Below are positions 35,826-46,539 of a DNA stretch of 64,000 nt, piece after piece. Location: positions 372,501-436,500 of the forward strand of contig BSQZ01000041.1 in assembly GCA_033239005.1 (NCBI GenBank), given 5' to 3'. The notes beneath the pieces were generated by a model, which saw nothing but the letters and a program-made list of their open reading frames with translations, was not told the origin of the DNA and made no database searches. Each line of letters begins with the position of its first letter. Positions within the stretch are counted from its first letter, which is position 1. Source of the DNA: Lamellibrachia satsuma. Lineage: Eukaryota > Annelida > Polychaeta > Sabellida > Siboglinidae. A program made the position numbers and the translations under genes.

Positions 35826-36219
35826 TGGCCTTGCTGCATACTGCTAGATAAGCCGGACGACTACATTCGCCTACACGGACAAAGGATCATAGAATCGTAG
35901 TGAAGTGTTCGCTTCATTAGACATCACTGTTCCGCAACCAACTATATTTGGAGAAAGAGAATATTTAATGAGATTGCCGTGCAAAGCCAGCAGCTGCACA
36001 AGTGGACAACCATTTCCATATAATTATGTGTGTCCAGCCTATATCACATATACTTCAAATGTGTCCTTAAGCTCCCTCCTCAACCGATTTAGCCCATCGC
36101 GAATCGGGTTCACTGGTGTTCAAATTTGAACATATCAGTGATTGAATACACAGTCGATGTAACAAAAGATTGCGCACTTTTGTTGACGTAAGAATTTAAA
36201 TAATCGACTTCGTTCGTTA

Positions 36220-37294
36220 GATCGGGTAACTTGCAAAAGTGTGAATATCCTTACGTCGTAGTTCACAGAGACGGACCAATCTTGCCCATTTTTCGCCGAA
36301 TTTTGACGTGACCCAGTCAACAATAATTTTATAGTTTGTCCGATGTTCACCAAAACTAAATAAAAAAAATGTGTTCAAACGAGCTACAATTTTGCAAAGA
36401 GACGGAGCTACAGTTTCTTGTATAGAGACGGAGCTACTGTTGCTTGCATAGAGACTGAGCTACTGTTGCTTGTATAGAGACGGAGCTATTGTTGCTTGTG
36501 TAGAGACGGAGCTACTGTTGCTTGTGTAGAGACGGAGCTACTGTTGCTTGTGTAGAGACGGAGCTACTGTTGCTTGTGTAGAGACGGAGCTATTGTTGCT
36601 TGTGTAGAGATGGAGCTATTGTTGTTTGTGTAGAGACGGAGCTACTGTTGTTTGTGTAGAGACGGCGCTATTGTTGCTTGTGTAGAGACGGAGCTATTGT
36701 TGCTTGTGTAGAGACGGAGCTACTGTTGCTTGTGTAGAGACGGAGCTATTGTTGCTTGTGTAGAGACGGAGCTATTGTTGTTTGTGTGGAGACGGAGCTA
36801 TTGTTGTTTGTGTGGAGACGGAGCTATTGTTGCTTGTGTAGAGACGGAGCTACTGTTGCTTGTGTGGAGACGGAGCTATTGTTGCTTGTGTAGAGACGGA
36901 GCTATTGTTGTTTGTGTAGAGACGGAGCTATTGTTGTTTGTGTAGAGATGGAGCTACTGTTGCTTGTATAGAGGTGGAGCTACTGTTGCTTGTATAGAGA
37001 CGGAGCTACTGTTGATTGTATAGAGACGGAGCTACTGTTCCTTGTATAGAGAGACGGAGCTACTGTTGCTTTTATAGAGACGGAGCCACTGCTGCTTGTA
37101 TAGAGACGGAGCGAGTTTCGACTGGGCCATGTCAAAAATAATGTAAAATAATTTGTCTAAAGATGTCATCCAAATTACACATTTGCACAAACAGGCTTGA
37201 TAGAAGATCGGGTAACATGGGAAAGGGTATAATACATTTAACGTGTATTATATTGTAACATCGAGTTATTCACACTTTCGCAAGTTACCCGATC
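36220..37294. mobile_element. Family B element bracketed by inverted repeats
   Basis: GATCGGGTAACTTGCAAAAG with GTGTGAAT (36220-36247) recurs inverted as ATTCACACTTTCGCAAGTTA with CCCGATC (about 37267-37294). A second direct GATCGGGTAAC lies at 37207, so the right side can also fold on itself. The interior is family B sequence (compare 26985-27205) plus a 26-bp array. It could be a non-autonomous DNA transposon or a foldback element. No transposase or clear target-site duplication is seen. Confidence 0.5.
36395..37115. repeat. 26-bp minisatellite (GTAGAGACGGAGCTACTGTT)
   Basis: About 27 units of GAGACGGAGCTATTGTTGCT plus TGTGTA. The first recognisable unit follows ACGAGCTAC in family B sequence, so the array probably grew from that site. 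The central units (about 36490-36950) are the most uniform, and the edges carry more substitutions and indels. Confidence 0.95.
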
Positions 37295-37499
37295 TAGCGA
37301 CCAAATTAAATTCATTCTACGATTTTAACAAAAGTTTGCTTTTATTAAACCGACTGCGCATATTACATTAGCTATTCACACACTACACATTACATTAGCT
37401 ATTCACACACTACAGATATGTACATCAACAAACCTGATCCGCAACGGGCTAAATTAGTTAAAGATGCAGGTTTTTATGTCCACTGTGAGACAACGCGAC

Positions 37500-38055
37500 T
37501 AATAAGATAAGATAAGATAAGAGATAAGATAATTCTTTATTGTCTCAACAATGAAATGATAAATTTTTCTCGGTAAGAACAGACATGACTGCAATATATA
37601 CATAAAACCATTTTATAAAAGCGGCAGAGAAGTAGACAGTGAAACAGACTAAAAATAATATTAATAATAATAAAAATAAATACACACAGATAATGATTAG
37701 ACAATATATACATTGCATACACATTACTTGTTATGCTAGGAACGACAAGTGACACTGTTGCAGCAGGCATCATGAGTTGAGTTGTTTAATGGACAGTGGC
37801 ACAAATGAGTATTTGTGTATGTTAAGCCTGCACGGAGGAGTTCTATAGCGTCTGCCAGATGGCAGGAGCTGAAATTCATTGTGTAAAACATGTTTGGTAT
37901 CATAAATAATCTTGACTGACTGTCTTCTTAATGTCTGTTCAAAAATCTCCTGAAGAGAGATCATGGGAGATGTGGACCTGTTATTTTTATGGTAGTTCTC
38001 ATTAAGCGAGAAGGCTGTGATTTCGACTGAACAGACATATAACACAAGCAAATAG
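37500..38055 (-). pseudogene. LINE C-terminus and 3' end with microsatellite tail
   Basis: The minus-strand frame 38051-37770 ends with LLPSGRRYRTPPC and NIHKYSFVPLSIKQLNS, a conserved C-terminal block of non-LTR ORF2 proteins. About 200 bp further along the same strand come AATAAAGAATTATC and a (TTATC)n tail at about 37500-37530, the typical microsatellite end of such elements. The 5' part is absent, as expected from 5' truncation during insertion. Confidence 0.85.
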
Positions 38056-38237
38056 CAGGAACTGTTAATCCATCAAGTGTATTCATTGTTTAACGTGTCG
38101 ACATTAATTATTAATGGATATCTGCAGGACAATCCTACAGATATCCATTAATATATCGGCGTGAGCGACCATTGTAGACATTATCCTGGTTAATGGATGA
38201 CACGTGTCACCCATGTTCTTGTCAGATGTTCGTCAAT

Positions 38238-38356
38238 TATTGAGGCGGTGAACGAAATTGCCAAAACTTCGAAACGTCAGCTAGATGATTCGAACACGGT
38301 TCCTCTTGATTGAGAGCCCAACGTACTTTCTAACCGCTGCGCCAAACGCGCCCCAA
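38238..38356 (-). mobile_element. tRNA-derived SINE head, copy 6
   Basis: The minus-oriented head reads, on the plus strand, AACTTCGAAACGTCAGCTAG, GATTCGAACACGGTTCCTCT (inverted B box), GATTGAGAGCCCAACG and CTAACCGCTGCGCCAAACGC (inverted A box). It matches the head of the copy at 58650. The body is missing. Confidence 0.7.
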
Positions 38357-38568
38357 ACCAAACTAAACTGACTGCACAATAGTGTCAACAGCAGAAGTCG
38401 GTACATAAGAATGGCGGTGGAGTTCGAACACCGTTGTCTAGGGACGTGACCGCGCCGCCGTTGTATCCAGATAGGTCGAGATCCCATCGGTTTGTTATCG
38501 TGATACGTCGGCGGAGTAGGGCCGCCAGGAGTCGCCTGCTGGCTCTCGTTGTTGGCATTAAATTAGTC

Positions 38569-38812
<244 letters not shown>

Positions 38813-38984
38813 CTAGTCTATCTTTCGTCGAATTTGCATCCACTGCAGCGCGTTGTTCGTGACCCCGCTGACCTTCGGCAGATGGAATTTCGAAGAGGCC
38901 ACCTGGTGTCACTTTACCAACTCGTGGGAAATCACGTGATTCTCGGCATTCACGTCGCTGCAGTAGAAGTGTCCCATTTCCTCG

Positions 38985-39650
38985 TGTCAGGCGTGGTTAG
39001 AACATCGGACTCTCGGTAATGAGGACCGGGTTCTAATCATTTCGTTAGAACATCGGACTCTGGGTCTAGAGGACCGGGGTTCTAGTCATCTCGTTAGAAC
39101 ATCGGACTCTCGGTCGAGAGGACCGGGTTCTAATCGTCTCGTTAGAACATCGGACTCTGGGTCTAGAGGACCGGGGTTCTAGTCATCTCGTTAGAACATC
39201 GGACTCTTGGTCGAGAGGACCGGGTTCTAATCATCTCGTTAGAACATCGGATTCTCGGTCGAGAAGACCGAGGTTCTAATCATCTCGTTAGAACATCGGA
39301 CTCTGGGTCTAGAGGACCGGGGTTCTAGTCATCTCGTTAGAACATCGGACTCTCGGTCGAGAGGACCGGGTTCTAATCATCTCGTTAGAACATCGGACTC
39401 TGGGTCTAGATGACCGGGGTTCTAGTCATCTCGTTAGAACACCGGACTCTCGGTCGAGAGGACCGGGTTCTAGTCATCTCGTTAGAACATCGGACTCTCG
39501 GTCGAGAGGACCGGGTTCTAATCATCTCGTTAGAACATCGGACTCTGGGTCTAGATGACCGGGGTTCTAGTTATCTCGTTAGAACACCGGACTCTCGGAC
39601 GAGAGGACCGAAGTTCTAATCATCTTCTGCAATTTCGAAGCTTGGGCAAT
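38985..39650 (+). mobile_element. SINE copy 7 with 13-fold amplified tRNA-like head
   Basis: Thirteen units of 48 or 49 bp start at about 38996, 39044, 39093, 39141, 39190, 39238, 39287, 39336, 39384, 39433, 39481, 39529 and 39578. Each runs GTTAGAACATCGGACTCT, a hairpin (CGGTCGAGAG or GGGTCTAGAG), then GACCGGGTTCTAATCATCTC. This equals the stretch from D-arm through anticodon arm to B box of the SINE head at 58650. After the last unit the SINE resumes with CTTCTGCAATTTCGAAGCTT. Two hairpin subtypes largely alternate, giving a 97-bp dimer. Confidence 0.85.
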
Positions 39651-40368
39651 TGTGTTCACTACACCAATACACCTGCTATGCCTCACATTAGGTCCGTTTC
39701 ATACACATTGACATATTTTAACTTCGGCTTTCAATGATATCTCAATTAAAGCACAATGTCGTAATGTGAATTTCCCTCTGTTATTAATTGAGACGAGTGT
39801 CTTGCTTCAATTCTACGTAACTTTCGTGAATACTTTCAGCGTGCAGATAATCTATTTAGCCGCACACAACAGCCATGATTCATACTCTCATAAAGAGTCG
39901 GTGGTAAAATATGGATTGTGTGAATTGTTTACAGCACGTAACTGTGACTATGATTTATATTTTGTGCATAACATGAGGTTAAGTATGATAGGGGAAAATA
40001 TTCCTTGACTTGTCCTTTAAGGACCAGTTGATCCGGCGACATGTTTCTACACTCTAAATCAGTCGCTGAAGAGGCGAGTGTTTATCATTTTTGGACGCCA
40101 AAGAGATTCTCGAGCCGCCTGTGCAGGCCATAACTGGCTGATGATGAGACGGCCCGATAACAAAATATGTAAGACGACGCCCCAGGGAAAATGATGAGCG
40201 ACTTGCCAGTATTTGTATCAACTTTATGCTGGTCTTAGGAATGTTTTTTAACTATTTGGCGTTCCTCTGTTGCCCATAATTCATTGCACGTGGCCCATAA
40301 TCTGACGGTTTCCGATTTCGATAGCCAGCGGCAGTCTCGATGTGTTTTTTTTTCTTCAAATTCATATA
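39651..40368. other. Non-coding stretch, no feature recognised
   Basis: No reading frame of note, RNA gene or known repeat family. Confidence 0.5.
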
Positions 40369-41945
40369 GGGGAGACCGGGGCTAGTTGCATCAGAAGCAA
40401 GTTGTTATAGAGACGGTTTACGAAAACGCAGCACACATGTGGATATACCATCGACAGAAACTGGTTGGAAGTCCACCAGCAGATACAGTGTCCAAAAACT
40501 CAGGAGTTAAGAACACGAAATAAACGAGATGTGGAAAAAATTACTTTTTAACCACCTAAAACTTGTTTTGGAATGCCCACATAATATCATCGCACGCAAC
40601 CACGTTTTATGTTTCGTGAATGAAACTTGAAACATGTCTACTATATAGTATAAAGGATTATGCCAAGTGGAAGTTAAATTGAAATTCATGATCTATTATC
40701 GTCCACGTGCATTCAACAGCAAAAATTGGTGTTTGGGACAAGTTGTTACAATTGTATTGGGGCAAGTTGTTACAACAGTAACAACGCTCGGGAGCCAGCG
40801 AGTTGTGTGCTGACAATGACTGAAAGAACAACATTTATTTAACCACGAAGTGAACGTTTTATTTCACTTGTGAAGCCTAGTGTTCTTGTTTATAATCAGT
40901 GCTGTAAATGTTATCAGCGTCAAACAAAAATAACAAATATCTCAGAAGGGCGGGTCACACATAGATGAAACATTTATTGTTTGACTCTCGATAAACCAAT
41001 GGCCTCATTGTCCTCTTGACATCCGGGTGTTTTGCCTTGGGTGACAATCTTGTTCAATCTTTTTCAGTTGTTATGGCACAGCTCTATTTGAACAATTAAT
41101 AAAATTGGACGATTCGTTGAAATGTGGATGTTCGTGCGCGTGAGCGTGAGTGCGCGTGTTCGTGAGTGTGTATCCGGCGAATGAGTCCCCTTTGGTAACT
41201 AAAAATTAAAAACTTAATATATGAAGCTGTGAACACCTATATTGCTATGCACACTGAATATAAGATGCACATGTAGGTGTATAATCAAATTAATGTAATA
41301 ACAGTAATACGTACGAGTTGCTTTGCGATCCACGCGTTCTTTGCTGTAACAACAGCTTACGGGGCTAGTTGTTACAGTTGTTACAGTCGACCGCGCCTGA
41401 GAAACTTCACATATCTTCCTAACTACAATAAGGAATATCAATGGTATGGTACATTTTTATTAACACGAATACTAAATGTAATGTATACGTTGTTAAATAC
41501 GGCATCTAACACCCTTTTCACAAAAAGTGACTTCAACTGAAAATTGTAACAACTAGCTCCGGTTTCTGCCCCTAATTCGTTATCCGTGATAAAACGTAGG
41601 CATTTGAATAATTCCTATGCATTTAAATATTAAATCGATGTGTCGCTAAGACACACCATTCCACAGTAGAATATGAAAACTCGTGAAACACTGAATATTA
41701 TCATAGCCGTCCCTGGCAGGAAACAGACCAGTGCGCAAAGGATTACGGGGCTAGTTGTTACAGTCGACCGCGCTTGGGTAACTTCACATATCTACCTAAC
41801 TACAACACAGAATATCAGTTGTATGGTACATTTTATTAACACGAATGATGAATTTAGCGTATTCGTTGACAGAAAATTAATTTATCATACGTTTCACAAA
41901 AAGTTACTTTAACTGAAAAGTATAGCAACTAACCCCAGTCTCCCA
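40369..41945. mobile_element. Unclassified terminal-inverted-repeat element
   Basis: The left end GGGGAGACCGGGGCTAGTTG (40369-40388) is matched by the right end CAACTAACCCCAGTCTCCC (about 41926-41944), its imperfect reverse complement. Internally GGGGCTAGTTGTTACAG plus GTCGACCGCGC and ACTTCACATATCT appear twice (about 41360 and 41748), each followed by a copy of the right end (about 41550 and 41926). It is therefore a partly duplicated non-autonomous element. No transposase is seen and target-site duplications are not clear. A family D copy (40978-41068) lies inside it. Confidence 0.6.
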
Positions 41946-42201
41946 ACCGTATCTGGGAAAGTTAAAGCACATTGATGAAATTATTTACCTTATTTGTATA
42001 ATTACCATTGCCAATGACTACAAAATCGTCGAGGTGATCTTACTGTTAAACCCACAACATGTCTTCTTTTTCTTCAACTATCTTTCATGTTAATGGTAAA
42101 GCGATCACGCAGAGAAAATAAACCAATGCAAGATTGTTCGTGACACGCTGTTTGGTCAGCAGTAGACTGTGGCTGAAACTGGCAAACGCTGTTACAAGGA
42201 G

Positions 42202-42718
42202 GGTTACTGACCGTGGGTAGCGGTCAGGGGCTATCTCTCGGGGTTACTGGCCGTGGGTAGCGGTCAGGGGCTATCTCTCGGGGTTAGCGGCCGTGGGTAG
42301 AGAACGGGGGCTATCTCTCGGGGTTAGTGGCCGTGGGTAGAGATCGGGGGCTATCTCTCGGGGTTACTGGCCGTGGGTAGAGATCGGGGGCTATCTCTCG
42401 GGGTTAGTGGCCGTGGGTAGAGATCGGGGGCTATCTCTCGGGGTTACTGGCCGTGGGTAGAGATCGGGGGCTATCTCTCGAGGTTAGCGGCCGTGGGTAG
42501 AGATCGGGGTTACTGGCCGTGGGTAGCGGTCAGGGGTTATCTCTTGGGGTTAGTGGCCGTGGGTAGCGGTCAGTGGTTATCTCTTGGGGTTAGTGGCCGT
42601 AGGTAGCGGTCAGGGGCTATCTCTCGGGGTTAGTGGCTGTTGGTAGCGGTCAGGGGCTATCTCTCGGGGTTAGTGGCCGTGGGTAAAGGTCGGGGGCTAT
42701 CTCTCGGGGTTAGCGACC
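42202..42718. repeat. 40-bp minisatellite
   Basis: About 13 units of GGGGTTACTGGCCGTGGGTA followed by GAGATCGGGGGCTATCTCTC. Variants at the third quarter (GCGGTCAGGG or GAGATCGGGG) define two subtypes, the first at both ends and the second in the centre. Confidence 0.95.
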
Positions 42719-42864
42719 GGGATTTATCGGTGTCAGCGATGTCAGTGTGATCGTGCATGTTCAACGTAAGGTGAAGAACATAACAATTATGTTTATTTCG
42801 CTCGCATGGTGAGTTATTTTTCATATCAAGATCAGAATATTCAACTGCAGCTGCGACTGTAGCA

Positions 42865-43101
42865 ATGTTATTAAACATTTTACGAATGATAATCATTGTG
42901 CTATGCCAGTGCACTACCCAAGCGGAAGACGCAGAGAGATTAACAGCTGAGGCAGATGTGCTTCATTCAACAGTTGTGTTCGTACCATGTAAAAAAACAG
43001 TAAATCGACATCAACAAAAACCACATAGTGGCGTTACGGTGTTTCTGTGTAATCAATATGCACATACATTAATAGTGATCGTTCGCCGAGTTTTGTTGTA
43101 A
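42865..43101 (+). CDS. Candidate small secreted ORF or first exon
   Basis: A 78-codon ATG frame with a signal-peptide-like start (MLLNILRMIIIVLCQCTTQA) and a polar, acidic stretch after it (EDAERLTAEAD). It contains donor-like CCAT|GTAAAA near 42990. No family is recognised, and it may well be chance. Confidence 0.18.
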   Translation: MLLNILRMIIIVLCQCTTQAEDAERLTAEADVLHSTVVFVPCKKTVNRHQQKPHSGVTVFLCNQYAHTLIVIVRRVLL

Positions 43102-43117
43102 ACGTAGATGAACAGTG

Positions 43118-43680
43118 TTGGACTCTCGATAAGCCAATGGCTTCCTTGTCCACTTGCCATCTGGGCCTTTGACTTGGATGGCAATCTTGTTAAATCTTGT
43201 TAAATAAAATGCGAGATGTAAACGTCACTTGACGTTGGTGCCTGAGATCTCATCTAACTACAACTGACAAGTGTGGCTGTATTTTAACTCTGTTTGTCGT
43301 ATCATATATTTGACGTGTCATATCCTAATAAAATGTCCCTTACTTTTTTAATGGAATGTTTATAAATTCATTGATAAAACTATTTTCTTCAAATCAATGT
43401 TAGTAGAACCAGAGGTCACAAAGCAGTATTAGATAAGGAACAGTGTAGGTTTGATATGAGAACATAACAATTCTCACACAGAACATTAAATGAATGGAAC
43501 AAATTATTTAATCTAATGATTGCTAGCTGTGTGAATATGTTGAAAAATAAAACTGGCCTGGGCCTTGTACACAGATGAACAATTAACATTGCGCTCTCGA
43601 TACGCCAATGGTTTCTTTATCTACTTGCTTTCTGGAGCTCGTTGCCTTGGGTGTTAATATTTCAATTAGAATCTGCCTAC
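43118..43680 (+). repeat. Dispersed repeat family D, two copies
   Basis: An 85-90 bp sequence starting GGACTCTCGATAAGCCAATG and including CTTCCTTGTCCACTTG and TTGGATGGCAATCTTGTTAA occurs at 43118-43206. A diverged copy starting CGCTCTCGATACGCCAATGG lies at 43582-43680. Further copies are at 40978-41068 and 55585-55672. All four lie in the same orientation. No coding capacity and no terminal repeats are recognised. The interval 43210-43580 shows nothing else. Confidence 0.75.
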
Positions 43681-44060
43681 ACAAACCAGAACGAATGACG
43701 GTTTGCTGAGGACAAACTTGCACTAGTGACGCAATAGTCATACGATCAGTCTCACGCCGACTACCATTCAGAACGTCACGGAGTATTTAAAATATTTGTG
43801 GTTGTGACATCTATCAATATATTGCACGTACATGAAGAACAGATAGCATTGTTAAAGTGTTGAATTTATATAAATGCTGACATGGTACGTCTGTGCGCCT
43901 ACTAGTAATATATAAGCCGAGTTTCTCCAATGCCAAGTCGGTTCATCCACAGGAAAATAAAATTAAGATCAAATGAGTTCAGTAGTCCATACATCAACAG
44001 TGAGTCGGAAATTTGATAATGACGACCATTATAAAACGTTTCCGTTGATTACTGACGAAA

Positions 44061-44130
44061 ACACACACACACGCACACGCAAACGCACACACACGCACAC
44101 ACTCGTGCACATACGCACGCACGCACGCAT

Positions 44131-44187
<57 letters not shown>

Positions 44188-44205
44188 CACACACTCGTGC
44201 ACATA

Positions 44206-44284
<79 letters not shown>

Positions 44285-44292
44285 GCATACAC
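44061..44292. repeat. Compound (CA)n / (CGCA)n microsatellite, duplicated
   Basis: The order is CGCACA units, ACTCGTGCACATACGCACGC, (CA)n, then a second ACTCGTGCACATACGCACGC and (CGCA)n and (CA)n. The repeated non-CA phrase (about 44101 and 44191) shows a segmental duplication of roughly 90 bp within the tract. Confidence 0.95.
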
Positions 44293-44729
44293 ACACGTAT
44301 GCCACTCCTTATAGACACTTTGAATCTCGGGCACGAAACTTTCAGGGGTTCATCTATGATCCCAGAAAGGAGACGGGACACTTTCATTTCATTAGAAATT
44401 CACCCCTCTATCACCCCTCTATTACCCCTCTATCACCCCCCTAGTACCTATCTTCGAACAATTGAATTACTCTTTGTAGTCGTTACGTACATTTGTCCGT
44501 AACGAACTACGTACAATTGTTCACAACTTCGTGCGTATTTTCTATGATTGTCCCAAGTTACGAAATACATGGGTAAGGCGTACTTAGAATTTAATGTAAC
44601 TGCCAGTATTACGTCGCAATTTTGAGAGTTGGATTCCACGAAGCCATCAATACATTAACCGGCAGCACCAAGTGCCACGGCATATGTGGGTAGTTATGTG
44701 ACAATGTTGTGTATCCTGATTGTTTTATA

Positions 44730-44925
44730 TTGTTATCATGACAGTCAGTTGTTATCATGACAGTCAGTTGTTACCATGACAGTCAGTTGTTATCATGACA
44801 GTCAGTTGTTATCATGACAGTCAGTTGTTACCATGACAGTCATTGTTATCATGACAGTCAGTTGTTACCATGACAGTCAGTTGTTACCATGACAGTCAGT
44901 TGTTATTATGACAGTCAGTTGCGAA
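44730..44925. repeat. 19-bp minisatellite (TTGTTATCATGACAGTCAG)
   Basis: About ten units alternate TTATCATGAC and TTACCATGAC. One unit lacks CAG. From 44930 to 45760 no further feature is recognised. Confidence 0.95.
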
Positions 44926-45763
44926 CTACCAAGTTATTCCCTCTTTTTTACTAGTGTTTTAACGGAAAATGACGCGCATGAGTTTATGATGGCCACATGT
45001 TGTAAACCTAGATAACAAATATACACTTTGTCATAACATGAAACCAACACAAACGTTATGATATGGATTGTTGGCCAACAGTAAACAATGATACATTTAC
45101 TGGTAAAGAACATTAATAAGAACTGAAAACAAGTAATTCAAGTGGGGGCCTCTTGCGGACAACAGTGAAAACACAATAATGCGTATACTGGCACCAACTA
45201 ATTTTTTTGCCCAAATATCTGGGGAAGCTTCTCAAAAAGCGGCTAAGGTCTAAAGGGTTAAGAAAAAACAGGTAGCATTATAATGTATTAGATCTATGAC
45301 TCCTGCAGTGGGTTTGTTAGTTGTTACAAAAAATGTGCTTGTTTTATTTCAAGATAGCAAACCTCAAGCTCAAACCATTACCGAATTCCTGTTGGGATTA
45401 TCGTTTTCGATGGCGTTACTACCGTTGGACTGTTGGCAAGACACTTCCCCCTTCCTTCCTCCCCTCCTGCCCAAAAATAATTAAAGATTAGCCATTTTTA
45501 AACCGGGGCGTTAGACCAAAAATAACTTGTTTTAAGTTGTAGTTTTAATAAGCATTTGTGATGTAGAACTACAGGATGAATTATCAATAATCCTATGCCC
45601 AACCTGGAAAACGTTATCCGCAATAAGCTGCCCGATGAAAATAAAATAAATAACCAAAATATCAGAAAACATTCTGCTGGAGGTCACCAAATATGCGAAT
45701 TTAAAATTTTACATATTAAACGACGACCTATTCTCTAATAGCACGCACACATGTTCTGTTGGC

Positions 45764-46288
45764 GCCCGCCCGCCCGCCCGCCCGCCCGCCCGCCCGCCCG
45801 CCCGCCCGCCCGCCCGCCCGCCCGCCCGCCCGCCCGCCCGCCCGCCCGCCCGCCCGCCCGCCCGCCCGCCCGCCCGCCCGCCCGCCCGCCCGCCCGCCCG
45901 CCCGCCCGCCCGCCCGCCCGCCCGCCCGCCCGCCCGCCCGCCCGCCCGCCCGCCCGCCCGCCCGCCCGCCCGCCCGCCCGCCCGCCCGCCCGCCCGCCCG
46001 CCCGCCCGCCCGCCCGCCCGCCCGCCCGCCCGCCCGCCCGCCCGCCCGCCCGCCCGCCCGCCCGCCCGCCCGCCCGCCCGCCCGCCCGCCCGCCCGCCCG
46101 CCCGCCCGCCCGCCCGCCCGCCCGCCCGCCCGCCCGCCCGCCCGCCCGCCCGCCCGCCCGCCCGCCCGCCCGCCCGCCCGCCCGCCCGCCCGCCCGCCCG
46201 CCCGCCCGCCCGCCCGCCCGCCCGCCCGCCCGCCCGCCCGCCCGCCCGCCCGCCCGCCCGCCCGCCCGCCCGCCCGCCCGCCCGCCCG
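45764..46288. repeat. Perfect (CCCG)n tract of about 525 bp
   Basis: Roughly 131 uninterrupted copies of the tetranucleotide with no observed substitution. It is 100 percent G+C in a region of about 40 percent. All six frames are open and encode Gly-Arg-Ala-Gly or Pro-Pro-Ala-Arg repeats. On the minus strand it is directly continuous with the Ly6/uPAR-type exon frame. Confidence 0.98.
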
Positions 46289-46535
46289 ACGCACGCAAGT
46301 GTCGCCATTGACAGGGAGACGAGATTAAGGGCCACATTGATGGCCGAAGATAGTGGTGCCGTAGATCCTTTTGACGAAGGAGTTGTTGACGACGCTTTAG
46401 GCTGTGATTTCGACCTGATGGACACGGAATCTGTTGACGCTGTTTTGGTAATGTGAATGTGAGCGCGGTTGCAATAATCCTTTGAGCAGCACTTTACTTG
46501 AAATGTTAGGACATCATTGATCAATTCACGAGATT
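46289..46535 (-). CDS. Terminal exon of a Ly6/uPAR-type (three-finger) GPI-anchored protein
   Basis: On the minus strand, after an acceptor-like ATGTTGCCAG (exon from 46535, phase 1), the frame encodes FQVKCCSKDYCNRAH. This contains the CCxxDxCN signature that closes Ly6/uPAR domains (about 46468-46491). A Ser/Thr-rich stalk (KASSTTPSSKGST) and a hydrophobic C-terminus (INVALNLVSLSMATLACV) follow, consistent with a GPI-attachment signal. The expected stop after the hydrophobic tail is missing because the frame runs straight into the (CCCG)n tract and only stops at 45709. Upstream exons with the signal peptide and first cysteines were not found. The product would be a small cell-surface protein. 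The final stop may have been lost by repeat expansion, or a short tail is normal. Confidence 0.6.
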
Positions 46536-46539
46536 CTGG

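Noticed and set aside
38996..39625. Cluster of tRNA genes or a CRISPR-like array of 48-bp repeats
   Set aside because: Units lack acceptor stems and full cloverleafs, are directly adjacent without unique spacers, and match the head of the local SINE family.
41277..41540. Ly6-like start (ASCYSCYS) as upstream exon of the Ly6/uPAR-type gene
   Set aside because: It lies on the opposite strand and within a repeated segment of the 40369-41945 element that also occurs at 41748.
45728..46328. Pro-Pro-Ala-Arg and Gly-Arg-Ala-Gly frames
   Set aside because: Every frame of a perfect CCCG repeat is open. Only the frame continuous with the CCxxDxCN exon merits attention.
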